Origin: CAYQLY01 sp964418605
GTDB lineage: Bacteria; Bacteroidota; Bacteroidia; Cytophagales; Cyclobacteriaceae
Reading direction: 5' to 3'
DNA length: 64,000 nucleotides
Assembly (NCBI GenBank): GCA_964418605.1
Contig: CAYQLY010000006.1
Span: 1 to 64,000 of the forward strand
Shown: in pieces, positions 8,131-18,112 of the stretch
Layout: every line of letters begins with the position of its first letter
Position numbering within the stretch: position 1 is the first letter of the stretch
The notes under the pieces: generated by a model
The model's input: the letters and a program-made list of their open reading frames with translations, nothing else
Told to the model about the DNA's origin: nothing
Databases searched by the model: none
Program-made: the position numbers and the translations under genes

Positions 8131-10173
8131 ATGATAAAAAAAATAGGAGTTAGTATTAGCCTATGGTTTATATTCAGTTTACCACACGGGTTTGCAAAAC
8201 CTGAAAAGCATTCACAATGGACTATTTCTTTATCTAAAAAAGAATTAAAAGTAGGTGAAACAGTTGATGTTGTTTTTCATGTTGCTATTGATAAAGGATG
8301 GTATGTCTACGCTACCGATTTCGACTCTCTTGTGGGTCCCTTGATTACACGTTTTGTTTTTCAAAAAAATTCGTCGTATAATTTAATTCAAAAAACCAAC
8401 TCTATTAAGAGTACACGAAAATATGATAAAGTATGGGAAGGAGAAATTAGTTATTTTACTGGATCCGGTGAGTTTCGGCAATCGATTAAAATTTTAGAAC
8501 TTCCTTTACATGTATCCGGAACTATTGAATACCAAGAATGTTCAGATATAGAAGGAAAATGCGTTCAACATGAAGAGGATTTTTCTATTATCAGTTCCCC
8601 TCAAAAAACAACAAATGATATAAAGCCTTTTGTGTTACAATCTAAAAAAACAGATGATTCAAGTGTAACGGATAGCTCTTCACATCAGGTTGAGTTAGAA
8701 AAAATAAAAACACCTTCCACTGGAAATACGTTTTCCAATTTATGGCAATTTTTTTTACTTGCTTTTGGTGCAGGTTTAGCCGCATTACTTACTCCTTGTG
8801 TTTTTCCGGTTATACCTATGACTGTTACTTACTTTATTAAAGAAAGTAAATCACGAAAGAAAGCTATTTTAAAAGCATTGTGGTACGGCACATCCATTAT
8901 TTTAATTTACACCACCATAGGCACAGTCATTGCCAAAGTTAATGGTCCCGAATTTGCAACGTGGTTAAGCACGCACTGGATTCCGAATATATTATTCTTT
9001 TTAGTATTTATCGTATTTGCATTGTCTTTTTTTGGAATGTTCGAAATTCTTTTACCTAGCTCTTGGGTAAACCGCATGGATCATTTATCCGAACGCGGAA
9101 AGATGGCTGGTGTATTTTTCATGGCCTTTACATTGGTATTGGTTTCTTTTTCATGCACAGGACCTATTGTCGGAAGTATATTAGTAGAATCTTCGAGAGG
9201 TGGTTTTATCAAACCGATTGTAGGTATGTTCGGGTTTTCGTTGGCACTAGCTATTGTATTTACAGGATTAGCTATTTTTCCGGAATGGCTTTCTAAACTT
9301 CCTAAATCCGGGGGATGGTTAAATGTGGTTAAAGTCGTATTGGGTTTTATTGAATTAGCGTTAGCCTTTAAGTTTTTAAGCACCGCTGATCAGGTGTATC
9401 ATTGGCACTTGTTAGATAGAGAAACAATGATCGTGATCTGGGCAAGCATCTTTTTTGTAGCTGGGTTATATTTATTAGGTCTTTTTCGATTGCCACATGA
9501 TTCGGAGGCTAAATTTATTGCTGTTCCACGGTTGGTATTAGGAATCAGTTGCTTTGCATTTGTATTTTATTTGCTTCCAGGATTAGTGGGCGCTCCTCTA
9601 AAAAATCTATCTGGTTATCTACCACCTTTAGCTACGCAAGATTTTTCGCTTTATGCCTTTTCACGTGGTGATTCCAAAACCAACTCCATTTGTGATGAGC
9701 ATCCACTGTATAGTGATTTCTTGTTTTTCCCACATGGTCTAAGGGGTTATTTTGATTATGAAGAAGGATTGGCTTGCGCTAAAAAACTCAACAAACCTGT
9801 TTTCTTAGATTTCACAGGTCATAGCTGTACCAATTGCCGACAAATGGAAGAAAAAGTATGGTCTAATCCAGAAATTCTGAAACTATTACGAGATGAATAC
9901 ATTATTATAGCTCTTTATACTGATGAGCGAAAAGAGCTTCCACCACATCAATGGCATACATCAACCTATGATGGAAAACTCAAAAAAACGATTGGCAAAT
10001 ACTATACTGATTTTCAAATCACAACGTTTAACACCAATGCTTTGCCTTTTTACTGTTTAATTGACACTCAAGGACAGCTTTTAGTTCCACCTAAAGGGTA
10101 TGATCTGAAAATAGATCATTTTTTAGCTTTTTTACGAGAGGGTGTAAAAAAATTTCACAACAACCAAGAATAG
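8131..10173 (+). CDS. dsbD: Thiol:disulfide interchange protein DsbD
   Basis: Inner-membrane protein that carries electrons from cytoplasmic thioredoxin to periplasmic thiols. Order of parts in the 680-aa form: signal peptide (about 1-24); N-terminal alpha domain with the Cys pair ECSDIEGKC near 135-142; eight-helix CcdA-like core with TPCVFP near 221 and SCTGP near 341; C-terminal thioredoxin domain with SCTNC near 567. All three redox pairs are present. The open frame extends upstream to 8095, but those residues do not form a signal peptide and precede the promoter element, so the start at 8131 is chosen. It probably serves cytochrome c maturation and disulfide repair. Confidence 0.93.
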   Translation: MIKKIGVSISLWFIFSLPHGFAKPEKHSQWTISLSKKELKVGETVDVVFHVAIDKGWYVYATDFDSLVGPLITRFVFQKNSSYNLIQKTNSIKSTRKYDKVWEGEISYFTGSGEFRQSIKILELPLHVSGTIEYQECSDIEGKCVQHEEDFSIISSPQKTTNDIKPFVLQSKKTDDSSVTDSSSHQVELEKIKTPSTGNTFSNLWQFFLLAFGAGLAALLTPCVFPVIPMTVTYFIKESKSRKKAILKALWYGTSIILIYTTIGTVIAKVNGPEFATWLSTHWIPNILFFLVFIVFALSFFGMFEILLPSSWVNRMDHLSERGKMAGVFFMAFTLVLVSFSCTGPIVGSILVESSRGGFIKPIVGMFGFSLALAIVFTGLAIFPEWLSKLPKSGGWLNVVKVVLGFIELALAFKFLSTADQVYHWHLLDRETMIVIWASIFFVAGLYLLGLFRLPHDSEAKFIAVPRLVLGISCFAFVFYLLPGLVGAPLKNLSGYLPPLATQDFSLYAFSRGDSKTNSICDEHPLYSDFLFFPHGLRGYFDYEEGLACAKKLNKPVFLDFTGHSCTNCRQMEEKVWSNPEILKLLRDEYIIIALYTDERKELPPHQWHTSTYDGKLKKTIGKYYTDFQITTFNTNALPFYCLIDTQGQLLVPPKGYDLKIDHFLAFLREGVKKFHNNQE

Positions 10174-10224
10174 AAGTGATTTTTTCATAATTTTACCCTA
10201 GATTTATATCTACATCCTAATTGT

Positions 10225-11349
10225 ATGAAATTCATTGTTTCTTCTTCGACACTTTTAAAACAGCTTTCGCTTATCAATGGGGTGATCTCCAATAATCCAG
10301 TTGTTCCCATCTTAGAAAACTTCTTATTTGAGATTAATGGAAACACGCTCCGTATCACATCTTCCGATCTTCAAACATCCATTATCACCGAGATTGATAT
10401 TGAATCAAAACAAAATGGAAGCATTGCTGTGCCTGCCAAAATATTATTAGAAACGCTTCGTAATTTGCCGGAACAACCAATCACATTCACTATTGAAAAA
10501 AATAGTTATACCCTCGAGTTAAGCTCTGATAATGGACGGTATAAACTCGCTGGCGAAAACGCAACTGATTTTCCTAAAATACCTTCGATTAAAAATACCT
10601 ATTCTATCACCATTGATTCTGATGTGCTTACTAATGCTATTGCAAGTACCATTTTCGCCACCAGCAATGATGAATTAAAACCACAGATGACAGGGGTGTG
10701 TTTTAATTTCACAGAAAAAAATGCCGTCTTTGTCGCAACAGATGGTCACCGTTTAGTAAGATACCGCCGATCAGATATTCACGCTGATAGTCCACATATG
10801 ATTATCGTTCCTCGTAAAGCATTAAACCTATTAAAAACATCGCTGCCTAATGAGAAAACAAGTGTAAAAATAGACTTCAATGCATCGAATGCTTTCTTTA
10901 GTTTTAATAATATTCATATGATCTGTCGTTTGATTGACGAACGATTCCCTGACTATGAAAATGTTATTCCTAACAATAATCCTAATAAACTTACGATTGA
11001 TCGATTGGAATTTTTAAGTTCGTTGAAACGAATTGCTATTTACGCCAATAAAACAACCAATCAGGTTCGTCTAAAAATATCAGGAAGTGAAATACAAATT
11101 CATGCTGAAGATTTAGATTTCTCCAATGAAGCCAACGAACGTTTATCCTGTGAATACGATGGAGAGTCGATTGAGATTGGATTCAATGCTAAGTTTTTAA
11201 TTGAATTATTAAATAATCTAGATACAAAAACCATCTCATTGGAATTATCCACACCAAACAAAGCGGGTATTATTTTACCAAAAGAAAAAGCGAAAGGAGA
11301 AGATATTCTAATGTTAGTTATGCCGGTGATGTTAAATACGTATGCTTAA
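10225..11349 (+). CDS. dnaN: DNA polymerase III sliding clamp, beta subunit
   Basis: Ring-shaped processivity clamp, 374 aa, the normal length. Start MKFIVSSSTLLKQL, the central ATDGHRLVRY motif and the C-terminal LVMPVML (binding-pocket region) are characteristic. It has its own transcription start region with an imperfect -7 element (TAGATTTA at 10199-10206). It lies about 15 kb from the proposed origin and is not adjacent to a dnaA gene, which is not present in the window. Confidence 0.96.
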   Translation: MKFIVSSSTLLKQLSLINGVISNNPVVPILENFLFEINGNTLRITSSDLQTSIITEIDIESKQNGSIAVPAKILLETLRNLPEQPITFTIEKNSYTLELSSDNGRYKLAGENATDFPKIPSIKNTYSITIDSDVLTNAIASTIFATSNDELKPQMTGVCFNFTEKNAVFVATDGHRLVRYRRSDIHADSPHMIIVPRKALNLLKTSLPNEKTSVKIDFNASNAFFSFNNIHMICRLIDERFPDYENVIPNNNPNKLTIDRLEFLSSLKRIAIYANKTTNQVRLKISGSEIQIHAEDLDFSNEANERLSCEYDGESIEIGFNAKFLIELLNNLDTKTISLELSTPNKAGIILPKEKAKGEDILMLVMPVMLNTYA

Positions 11350-11373
11350 TAATAAGATGATTGATTTTTTTCC

Positions 11374-12456
11374 ATGATCATCTTATATATCCTTTCCTAT
11401 TTAACTCTTCTTCTACTCACCGTACTTGTTGTATTTTACTTCGAACGAAAAATTCCTGCATGGATTCAAGACCGGATGGGGCCAACTGAAACAGGTAAAT
11501 ACGGTTTGTTTCAGGGTATTGCCGATCTCATAAAGCTTCTTCAAAAAGAAGATATTCGACCAAAATCAATAGATAAAATCCTTTTTTTAGCTGCACCATT
11601 TGTTTTATTTGCAGCTGTATTTGGCGCATTTGCTGTAATTCCACTTGGTCCAAAGATACAAGCAACATCTATTCATTCTGGCTTACTAGTCATATTAGCT
11701 ATCTTATCATTAGAAGTGATTGGTTTATTCATGGCTGGATGGGGATCAAATAGCAAGTTCTCCTTATATGGTGCTATGCGCTCTATCTCTCAACTGATCT
11801 CCTATGAAATACCTCTAGGTTTAAGCATGCTATGTGTTATTGTCACATACAATACTCTTGACTTACAAAGTATATGTTATGAACAAAGTATATGGTCGGT
11901 AAAATCTCATTTTTTATTTGGAATTTCTGGATTAAATATATCTGTTAATCGTATAGGAGGATTTTTAACTTGGAGTATTTTTCAATCCCCTTTCTTAATC
12001 ATTGCTTTTGTTATTTTTTTCATCGCCTCATTAGCAGAGTGTAATCGTGCACCATTTGATTTGCCTGAAGCAGAATCGGAAATTGTGGGAGGTTATCATA
12101 CCGAGTACAGTGGTTTTCGTTTTGCTATTTTCTTCCTATCCGAATATGGTTTAATGTTGATTGTTTGTTTAGTAGGAAGTATTTTGTTTTTAGGTGGATG
12201 GTCTTCGCCTTTCTTAAATATAGGACGTTTCACATTAGGGCTTTGGACAAGCGGACATCCCGGAACATGGTCAGCTTCTATCTGGGGTGCATTTTGGTTG
12301 ATAAGTAAAGCATTTCTTTTACTCTTAATCCAGATCTGGGTTCGTTGGACATATCCACGACTACGAACAGATCAGCTGGTTTACTTATGCTGGAAAATAT
12401 TAACCCCTTTTTCATTAGGTTGTTTAATAGCTGCTATCCTGTGGAAATTATGGTAG
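11374..12456 (+). CDS. nuoH: NADH-quinone oxidoreductase subunit H
   Basis: Membrane subunit of respiratory complex I that helps form the quinone-binding site. It is 360 aa with about eight hydrophobic helices. Conserved family stretches are seen: ERKIPAWIQDRMGP near 25, GLFQGIADLIKLLQKE near 48, and EAESEIVGGYHTEYSG near 235, followed by RWTYPRLRTDQL near the C-terminus. No key residue appears to be lost. No other nuo gene lies on either side; the neighbours are dnaN and a GNAT-like gene. An 8-base inverted repeat (11354-11361 with 11377-11384) brackets the start codon. Confidence 0.94.
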   Translation: MIILYILSYLTLLLLTVLVVFYFERKIPAWIQDRMGPTETGKYGLFQGIADLIKLLQKEDIRPKSIDKILFLAAPFVLFAAVFGAFAVIPLGPKIQATSIHSGLLVILAILSLEVIGLFMAGWGSNSKFSLYGAMRSISQLISYEIPLGLSMLCVIVTYNTLDLQSICYEQSIWSVKSHFLFGISGLNISVNRIGGFLTWSIFQSPFLIIAFVIFFIASLAECNRAPFDLPEAESEIVGGYHTEYSGFRFAIFFLSEYGLMLIVCLVGSILFLGGWSSPFLNIGRFTLGLWTSGHPGTWSASIWGAFWLISKAFLLLLIQIWVRWTYPRLRTDQLVYLCWKILTPFSLGCLIAAILWKLW

Positions 12457-12510
12457 ATTTAATTACTAAATTTATAAACCAATTCCCCGTCAGAATAACT
12501 TTATTAGCCA

Positions 12511-13464
12511 ATGGAAGCTCTAGAATGCAATAAAAAATACTTATTCACAACAGAGATTCCTAAAAATGAAAACTTATCTTTCGACGGATTTCTTTTAAAT
12601 AACCAAGGACATCTCTCGCTTCAACCTTGTCAAAACAAAATAAGCTTTTTTTTAGTACAAAAACATGATTCTGTTATTGTTGCACGTTGCACATTTTTCA
12701 TTGAAAATAACCATGCGCAAAGTCCTTATCGTTCATCTTTTGGATCGATAGAAATGGATGAAAAAGTTCGATTCGATGTTATTGATGAGTTCTGGAAAAA
12801 AATAGAGAATACATTAAAAAACAAAGGTGTTAAAATGATTACGATTAAATCTTATCCTTTTTGTTATCATCTTAAAAACAGTTCATTGTTATCTTTTTTG
12901 TTTTCCTATAATGGTTTTTCACTGCAAACACAAGAATTAAATTATCACATTCCTGTTAAAGAATCCCTTTTTGAAAAAATTATTCATGAAAATGAACGAA
13001 AAAAATTAAAAAAAGCGCAACGCATGGGTTATGTATTCGAAATAGCTAAAAATCCTGATCTGAAAAAAGCGTATGAATTCATAAAAAAAAACAGAGACAA
13101 AAAAAACTATCCTGTTACACTTGAGTTTTCGGATTTTAAAAAAACAATAGAAGCTTTTCCTGAACACTATCAGCTGTTTACTGTTTCACTGAAAAAACAA
13201 TGGGCAGCAATAGCTGTAACTATAAAAATAAATAAGACCATTTTATACACATTCTATGCAGCGGATGATTATTCATTTAGAATAGATAGTCCTGTTGTTT
13301 TTCTACATCACGGTATTTATAACTACTGTATAGAAAAAAAAATAAAACTAATTGATTTAGGGATAGGAAGCTTAAAAGGATGTCCTAATTTGCCTCTTAT
13401 TGCCTTTAAAGAAAAAATAGGCGGAAAATCTTCTCTTAAATTAATTTTCAGTAAATCACTATAG
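12511..13464 (+). CDS. FemAB/GNAT-fold acyltransferase-like protein
   Basis: A 317-aa cytoplasmic protein. The middle part (KESLFEKIIHENERKKLKKAQRMGY) and the later KKQWAAIAVTIKINKTILYTFYAA and HHGIYNYCIEKKIKLIDLGIG-type segments resemble the double-GNAT arrangement of FemAB/peptidoglycan-bridge and other aminoacyl- or acyltransferases. No substrate can be inferred. It runs convergently to the membrane-protein gene at 13466-14680, with only one base between the two stops. Confidence 0.55.
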   Translation: MEALECNKKYLFTTEIPKNENLSFDGFLLNNQGHLSLQPCQNKISFFLVQKHDSVIVARCTFFIENNHAQSPYRSSFGSIEMDEKVRFDVIDEFWKKIENTLKNKGVKMITIKSYPFCYHLKNSSLLSFLFSYNGFSLQTQELNYHIPVKESLFEKIIHENERKKLKKAQRMGYVFEIAKNPDLKKAYEFIKKNRDKKNYPVTLEFSDFKKTIEAFPEHYQLFTVSLKKQWAAIAVTIKINKTILYTFYAADDYSFRIDSPVVFLHHGIYNYCIEKKIKLIDLGIGSLKGCPNLPLIAFKEKIGGKSSLKLIFSKSL

Positions 13465-13465
13465 A

Positions 13466-14680
13466 TTAAATCTTTTCTTTTTGATTAAACCAAGATGAAA
13501 GATAAAAAATGATGATATAGCAAAATAAAAAGTAAATAGCCCAGGGTGTCACCACATCCAGTTCTGCATAATTGATAAACCAGTAGTAATGTTCGGGCGC
13601 AGGCTTATCATGTCTCCATAGAATCGGATATCTGCCATTACTTATTAAACGCATCACCGGAATATATAGTAAAAATGATAACCCTATCAGCCATCGATTT
13701 TCATTTTTAATGACAAGCAAACAATAGGTCATAATGAATGGAAACCCAAGCATAAGTATACGCGTGGTATCTCCACCAGCAATAAGGCCAAAGAAAAAAT
13801 ACGTAAAAGAAAACCCAAGAAGTGTAAGTTGAAAAAAATCAAACTTGAAATTCTTTTTCACATTCAATAATGCCAGAAAAAGAAAACACCCATATCCCAT
13901 ACAAAGAGCGACTACCCATCGAATCAACTTAAGTGGTTCCATTAAAAATAAAATACTATTTATACCTAGTGTATAAAATGAATTTCTCTTATCATCAACT
14001 GCTGGGAGCAATTGATCTACTGTAATCTTCACCATCAATGAAATAATAAAAGCCAAAAAAATATCCCGACGCTCTCTTTCATAGGACTCTTCCTTCCCAA
14101 CTATATAGTGATAGCTTACAAACAGAATAAACAAAACCAATAAAAGAGGCAAGAAAGATTCTTTCTGTAACGTTGCCACAGGGCCTAGCAGCCACAACCA
14201 CTTCCACTGACGATGCCATATAATGACCATCAATACCGTTTGAAGAAAAAAAACAGGAAGATCAACAGTTATAGGATCGCTCTCATATTCACGAATAATA
14301 CCTAGTCGATGAAATAAAAACCAAAAAAAAGCTATTCCAATGAGATAGTTTGGCAAAGACAGTTTTTTCCATAAATAAAAAAGACTTGCCACGGCAACTA
14401 CCGTAAAAAACAAATTAATGCTACGAAAACAGGCAACTGGATCATCAAAAGGAATAATGCTGGCTAACCAAGGCACGAGCACACGTTGATAAAAAGGAAA
14501 TCGAATAGTTGAAAAAGATTCTTTTCCTAAAAAATAATGATACAAATGAAGATATTCCTTGCCGTCACATTTTATACAACTGCTATAATCTATTTCATAA
14601 GCAAAAGCACCATAAACAAAAAATGCAGCTATGCTTATTGTTACGATGATTAAAAGAAAAATAATATTCTTCCTTTTCAT
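13466..14680 (-). CDS. Polytopic membrane protein of unknown function
   Basis: A 404-aa protein with about ten hydrophobic segments and a loop after the first helix containing two cysteines and DGKEYLHLYHYFLG. The layout (first TM, acidic periplasmic loop, many TMs) resembles GT-C type glycosyltransferases or oligosaccharide-repeat enzymes, but no diagnostic motif is clear. It is the last gene of a minus-strand run after GT2 and GT4 glycosyltransferases, which supports a role in glycan assembly. Confidence 0.6.
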   Translation of the reverse strand: MKRKNIIFLLIIVTISIAAFFVYGAFAYEIDYSSCIKCDGKEYLHLYHYFLGKESFSTIRFPFYQRVLVPWLASIIPFDDPVACFRSINLFFTVVAVASLFYLWKKLSLPNYLIGIAFFWFLFHRLGIIREYESDPITVDLPVFFLQTVLMVIIWHRQWKWLWLLGPVATLQKESFLPLLLVLFILFVSYHYIVGKEESYERERRDIFLAFIISLMVKITVDQLLPAVDDKRNSFYTLGINSILFLMEPLKLIRWVVALCMGYGCFLFLALLNVKKNFKFDFFQLTLLGFSFTYFFFGLIAGGDTTRILMLGFPFIMTYCLLVIKNENRWLIGLSFLLYIPVMRLISNGRYPILWRHDKPAPEHYYWFINYAELDVVTPWAIYFLFCYIIIFYLSSWFNQKEKI

Positions 14681-14689
14681 GCTATTAAA

Positions 14690-15703
14690 TTAAGTAAAAA
14701 ATACTCTTTTAAACAATTTATAAACCCATTTTGTAAGCATAGAAAAACCAGGTGCTTTTTCTATACCCATTACACTAATTCTGCTTTGTAGGCTTAATCG
14801 AATACAATAATACTTACAGAAGGAAACCATAGAAACTTCCTTGACAAATTTCCAACATGTTAAACACTGTGTCGTTTCTCTCACACGCAACCATTGTAAC
14901 GCTGTAACAAAAAAAAGACGAGCCATTTTTTTTCTTCTTGATTTCGTGTGTTGCATGTTTTCTTTCAACAAAAAAAAGGTTTGTTTAAACATATTCTCTC
15001 TTCGAGATAGCCGTTCTTTAAACAATGGAAGATTATTTTTATCTGCACCAGTCATCCGATTTCCATCATGTTCTCTTACATAGCAGTCTATCTGTGTGAA
15101 CTTTTTATAACGCAATCCTTTAGCAAGAGCCCTTACATGTACTTCCCAATTTAGCCAATTTAAAAGATCTTCATTAAAGCCACCTATTTCTTTTATTTTA
15201 TCCTTTTTCCAAATACAACAGGGTGTAAGCCATGGTGTTTTTTCATCTAAAAAACTATCTAAATCATCCGAAGAAAATAAATCAATAGCCGATGATAGAT
15301 CTCCCGGTTTACTATGAAAATGCTGGTGGCCAAAAACCAAAAAATCCAAATCGGGATAATTTTTAAATTTATTTATTCGATTTTCCAGACAAGAACTATC
15401 TAACAAGTCGTCCGAATCTAAAAAAATAAGATATTTTCCTTTGGCTTGTTGAATGCCTAAATTCCGACAAATACCTAATCCTTTTTTTTTCGAATCTCGT
15501 CGAATAGATTTTAGTTGCGTATTTTTTTCACTTTCTTGACTAATATATTCCCACGTCCCATCTGTAGAACCATCATCTACAATAATTATTTCCCAATTGA
15601 GATACGTTTGATGATAAACAGAAGATAATGTTTCAGAGATTAATTCTCTTCGATTAAGAACAGGGATAATGATTGAAACAAGAGGGAAGCTATTTTTATC
15701 CAT
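14690..15703 (-). CDS. Family 2 glycosyltransferase
   Basis: A 337-aa inverting GT-A enzyme. The N-terminal PLVSIIIPVLNRRELI, DDGSTDGTW near 45 and the DxD-type FLDSDDLL near 95 bind the nucleotide sugar and metal. The C-terminal 100 residues are basic and could contact the membrane. Its 5' end overlaps the GT4 gene by 8 bases, so both act in one pathway, probably decoration of a lipid-linked or surface glycan. The acceptor is unknown. Confidence 0.85.
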   Translation of the reverse strand: MDKNSFPLVSIIIPVLNRRELISETLSSVYHQTYLNWEIIIVDDGSTDGTWEYISQESEKNTQLKSIRRDSKKKGLGICRNLGIQQAKGKYLIFLDSDDLLDSSCLENRINKFKNYPDLDFLVFGHQHFHSKPGDLSSAIDLFSSDDLDSFLDEKTPWLTPCCIWKKDKIKEIGGFNEDLLNWLNWEVHVRALAKGLRYKKFTQIDCYVREHDGNRMTGADKNNLPLFKERLSRRENMFKQTFFLLKENMQHTKSRRKKMARLFFVTALQWLRVRETTQCLTCWKFVKEVSMVSFCKYYCIRLSLQSRISVMGIEKAPGFSMLTKWVYKLFKRVFFT

Positions 15704-16928
15704 GTATTACTTGTTGATAAAGCTTTATCCATCGAGGAATGACAGCCGAAGCGGAAAAATTTTCTTCAAAATCTTTCCTGATATCATTTGAATTATATTC
15801 TTGAGGATTATTAATTATATAAAGAATTTGTTGGGCTGACGTTTCTATATCCTCAGCAATAAGAAACCCATTTAACCCACATATAATATCTAATACGCCT
15901 CCATTATTGGCAGCAATAATTGGCTTGCCACAAGCTAATGCTTCGATATAAACTGTTCCAAATGATTCATGATGGCTTGGGAGAATAAATATATCACACT
16001 GTTGCATAGTATTTCGTACTTCTTCTCGTGTTAATTTTCCCAACCATTTTAATTTATTTTCTATTCCCCATTCTTTAGCATACTGTTGAAAAGGTGTTGG
16101 ATCACCATATCCGGCAATCCAAAATTCTACTGAAGTTATTTGCTTGGGTAATAAAACAATGGCATCTAATAAATCATATAATCCTTTTTCTTTGGAAAGT
16201 AATCCTAAAAAGAAAAAAGAAAATGCGTTTCGTTTTGGTTTACCGGGTGAAGGAGGAACAAAAAAATTTTCATCTATAAAATTAGGAATGACTTCTACAT
16301 TTGTAATTCCAAAACTTTTTATGCGCTCACTTAATGCATAACTAATAGCAACCACTTGATTGGCTTTTTTCAATGGATCTAAGATGATTTTTTTCAATGA
16401 ACCATCTTTATTCAGAAAATCGGGAAAGGGAAATGGACCCATTCGTTCTGTAATAATATAGGGAATCTTATATTTTTTAGAAAGATGCATCGCCACATAC
16501 CCCCCCGGATAGGATACATGTGCATGAATAAGATCAACACGTCCTACTTTTTTTTGAAAACGTAAAAAATTTTTTTCATTAGCCCGAATCATACCACGGC
16601 TATTTCCCGAGAAAAATTTTTTTGTCCATGTAAGTGCTGGTGTGTAATACTCGATTAAATTAGGTAAAACTTCTCGTTGCCTTTTTTTATAGAAAAAAAA
16701 TCGAATAATTTTTTTTAAGTTTTTTATATGATCCTTTGTCCATAACAAATGGCTTTCCTCGCGCTGTCCCCACATACTTATCCCAATGGTTGCATCGGGA
16801 TAATACCGAGCAAAAAGCTCCGTCTGCTCCTTAATCGAATTTCCACTCAGAGGAGCACTTTGTGAAGGATACCAAGTGGGTATAATAAATAAATGAAGAG
16901 AATCTATCGTTGGTTTAGAACCCATCAT
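15696..16928 (-). CDS. Family 4 glycosyltransferase
   Basis: A 410-aa GT-B retaining glycosyltransferase. The N-terminal domain starts with FIIPTWYPSQSAPLSG, a common WcaL/ExoY-neighbour type opening. The C-terminal domain has the E-x7-E donor motif in HHESFGTVYIEALACGKP near 315-330. It is co-transcribed with the GT2 and, upstream, lies 3 bases after hflX. Donor sugar and acceptor cannot be derived. Confidence 0.87.
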   Translation of the reverse strand: MMGSKPTIDSLHLFIIPTWYPSQSAPLSGNSIKEQTELFARYYPDATIGISMWGQREESHLLWTKDHIKNLKKIIRFFFYKKRQREVLPNLIEYYTPALTWTKKFFSGNSRGMIRANEKNFLRFQKKVGRVDLIHAHVSYPGGYVAMHLSKKYKIPYIITERMGPFPFPDFLNKDGSLKKIILDPLKKANQVVAISYALSERIKSFGITNVEVIPNFIDENFFVPPSPGKPKRNAFSFFFLGLLSKEKGLYDLLDAIVLLPKQITSVEFWIAGYGDPTPFQQYAKEWGIENKLKWLGKLTREEVRNTMQQCDIFILPSHHESFGTVYIEALACGKPIIAANNGGVLDIICGLNGFLIAEDIETSAQQILYIINNPQEYNSNDIRKDFEENFSASAVIPRWIKLYQQVIHG

Positions 16929-16931
16929 TAT

Positions 16932-18110
16932 TTAAGTATTTTTTAGGTAATTCGGATAAATAGTTAAGTGTACTTCTAATGCTGCATTATAAATCATCTG
17001 CCTCAATTCATCCATATGTTGTTTTTTAACTGCTGAAACAAGAACAATTTCTTTTTGATACCTGTTTTGTAATGTCATCTTTAATGAAGCTATATCTACT
17101 GGTTCATCAGAAACAACTTCATTTTGATTGACATAGGCATCTATTTTATTAAAAACAATAATTTGTCGCGTATCTGCACAGCCTATATCATGAAGTATCG
17201 TATTGACGACTTCTATCTGTTCTTCAAATGCAGGATGTGATACATCTACCACATGTATTAAAATATCTGCTTCGCGTACCTCATCTAATGTTGATTTAAA
17301 ACTTTCTATTAATAGCGTTGGTAGCTTACGAATAAAACCCACCGTATCCGTTAGTAAAAAGGGAACTTGATCAATAACCACTTTTCTTACTGTAGAATCA
17401 ACTGTAGCAAATAATTTATTTTCAGCAAATACATCTGCTTTTGAAAGTATATTCATCAACGTTGACTTGCCCACATTGGTATATCCAACCAATGCTATAC
17501 GAACCATTCCATCACGCGACTTTCGTCGCGTTGTACTTTGCTTTTCGATTTTAGCTAGTTTCTCTTTTAAAATAGTAATTTGATTACGAATCGCCCGTCG
17601 ATCCGTTTCTATTTCTTTTTCACCCGCTCCACCTCGCGTTCCGGTTCCTCCACGCTGCCGCTCTAAGTGGGTCCAAAGACGTGTAAGACGTGGTAGTAAA
17701 TATTGAAGACGCGCTAACTCCACTTGTGTTTTAGCTTGAGCCGTTTTAGCACGAAGGGAAAAAATATCAAGAATTAATAAACTTCGATCATAGATCTTAC
17801 AATTCAATTCTTTTTCAAGATTGCGTAATTGAGAAGGCGAAAGATCATCATCAAAAATAACCACATTAATCTCATTGGTTTTAATAAATACGTTGACCTC
17901 TTCCAGCTTTCCTTTTCCAATAAAGGTGCGTATATCTGGCTTATCAAGCCGTTGAACAAATCTCTTTTTGGTAACAATCCCCAACGTCGTTGCCAAAAAT
18001 TCTAACTCATCTAAATAGTCTTGTGTCTTTTGAGCGTTTTGGTTAGCATTTGTAACAGCAACCAATACGGCTTGCTCTACTTTTTTAGATGTGTTAACTA
18101 ATTTAGCCAC
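16932..18110 (-). CDS. hflX: GTPase HflX
   Basis: Ribosome-associated GTPase that can split stalled 70S ribosomes. It is 392 aa. The N-terminal glycine-rich HflX domain includes GGTGTRGGAGEKEIETDRR near 155-172, and the G domain carries GYTNVGKST near 207-215, DTVGFIRKLP (G3) and NKID (G4). Its length is normal. It is preceded by a hypothetical gene 2 bases away and followed by glycosyltransferases, apparently in one transcript. Confidence 0.95.
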   Translation of the reverse strand: MAKLVNTSKKVEQAVLVAVTNANQNAQKTQDYLDELEFLATTLGIVTKKRFVQRLDKPDIRTFIGKGKLEEVNVFIKTNEINVVIFDDDLSPSQLRNLEKELNCKIYDRSLLILDIFSLRAKTAQAKTQVELARLQYLLPRLTRLWTHLERQRGGTGTRGGAGEKEIETDRRAIRNQITILKEKLAKIEKQSTTRRKSRDGMVRIALVGYTNVGKSTLMNILSKADVFAENKLFATVDSTVRKVVIDQVPFLLTDTVGFIRKLPTLLIESFKSTLDEVREADILIHVVDVSHPAFEEQIEVVNTILHDIGCADTRQIIVFNKIDAYVNQNEVVSDEPVDIASLKMTLQNRYQKEIVLVSAVKKQHMDELRQMIYNAALEVHLTIYPNYLKNT

Positions 18111-18112
18111 TA

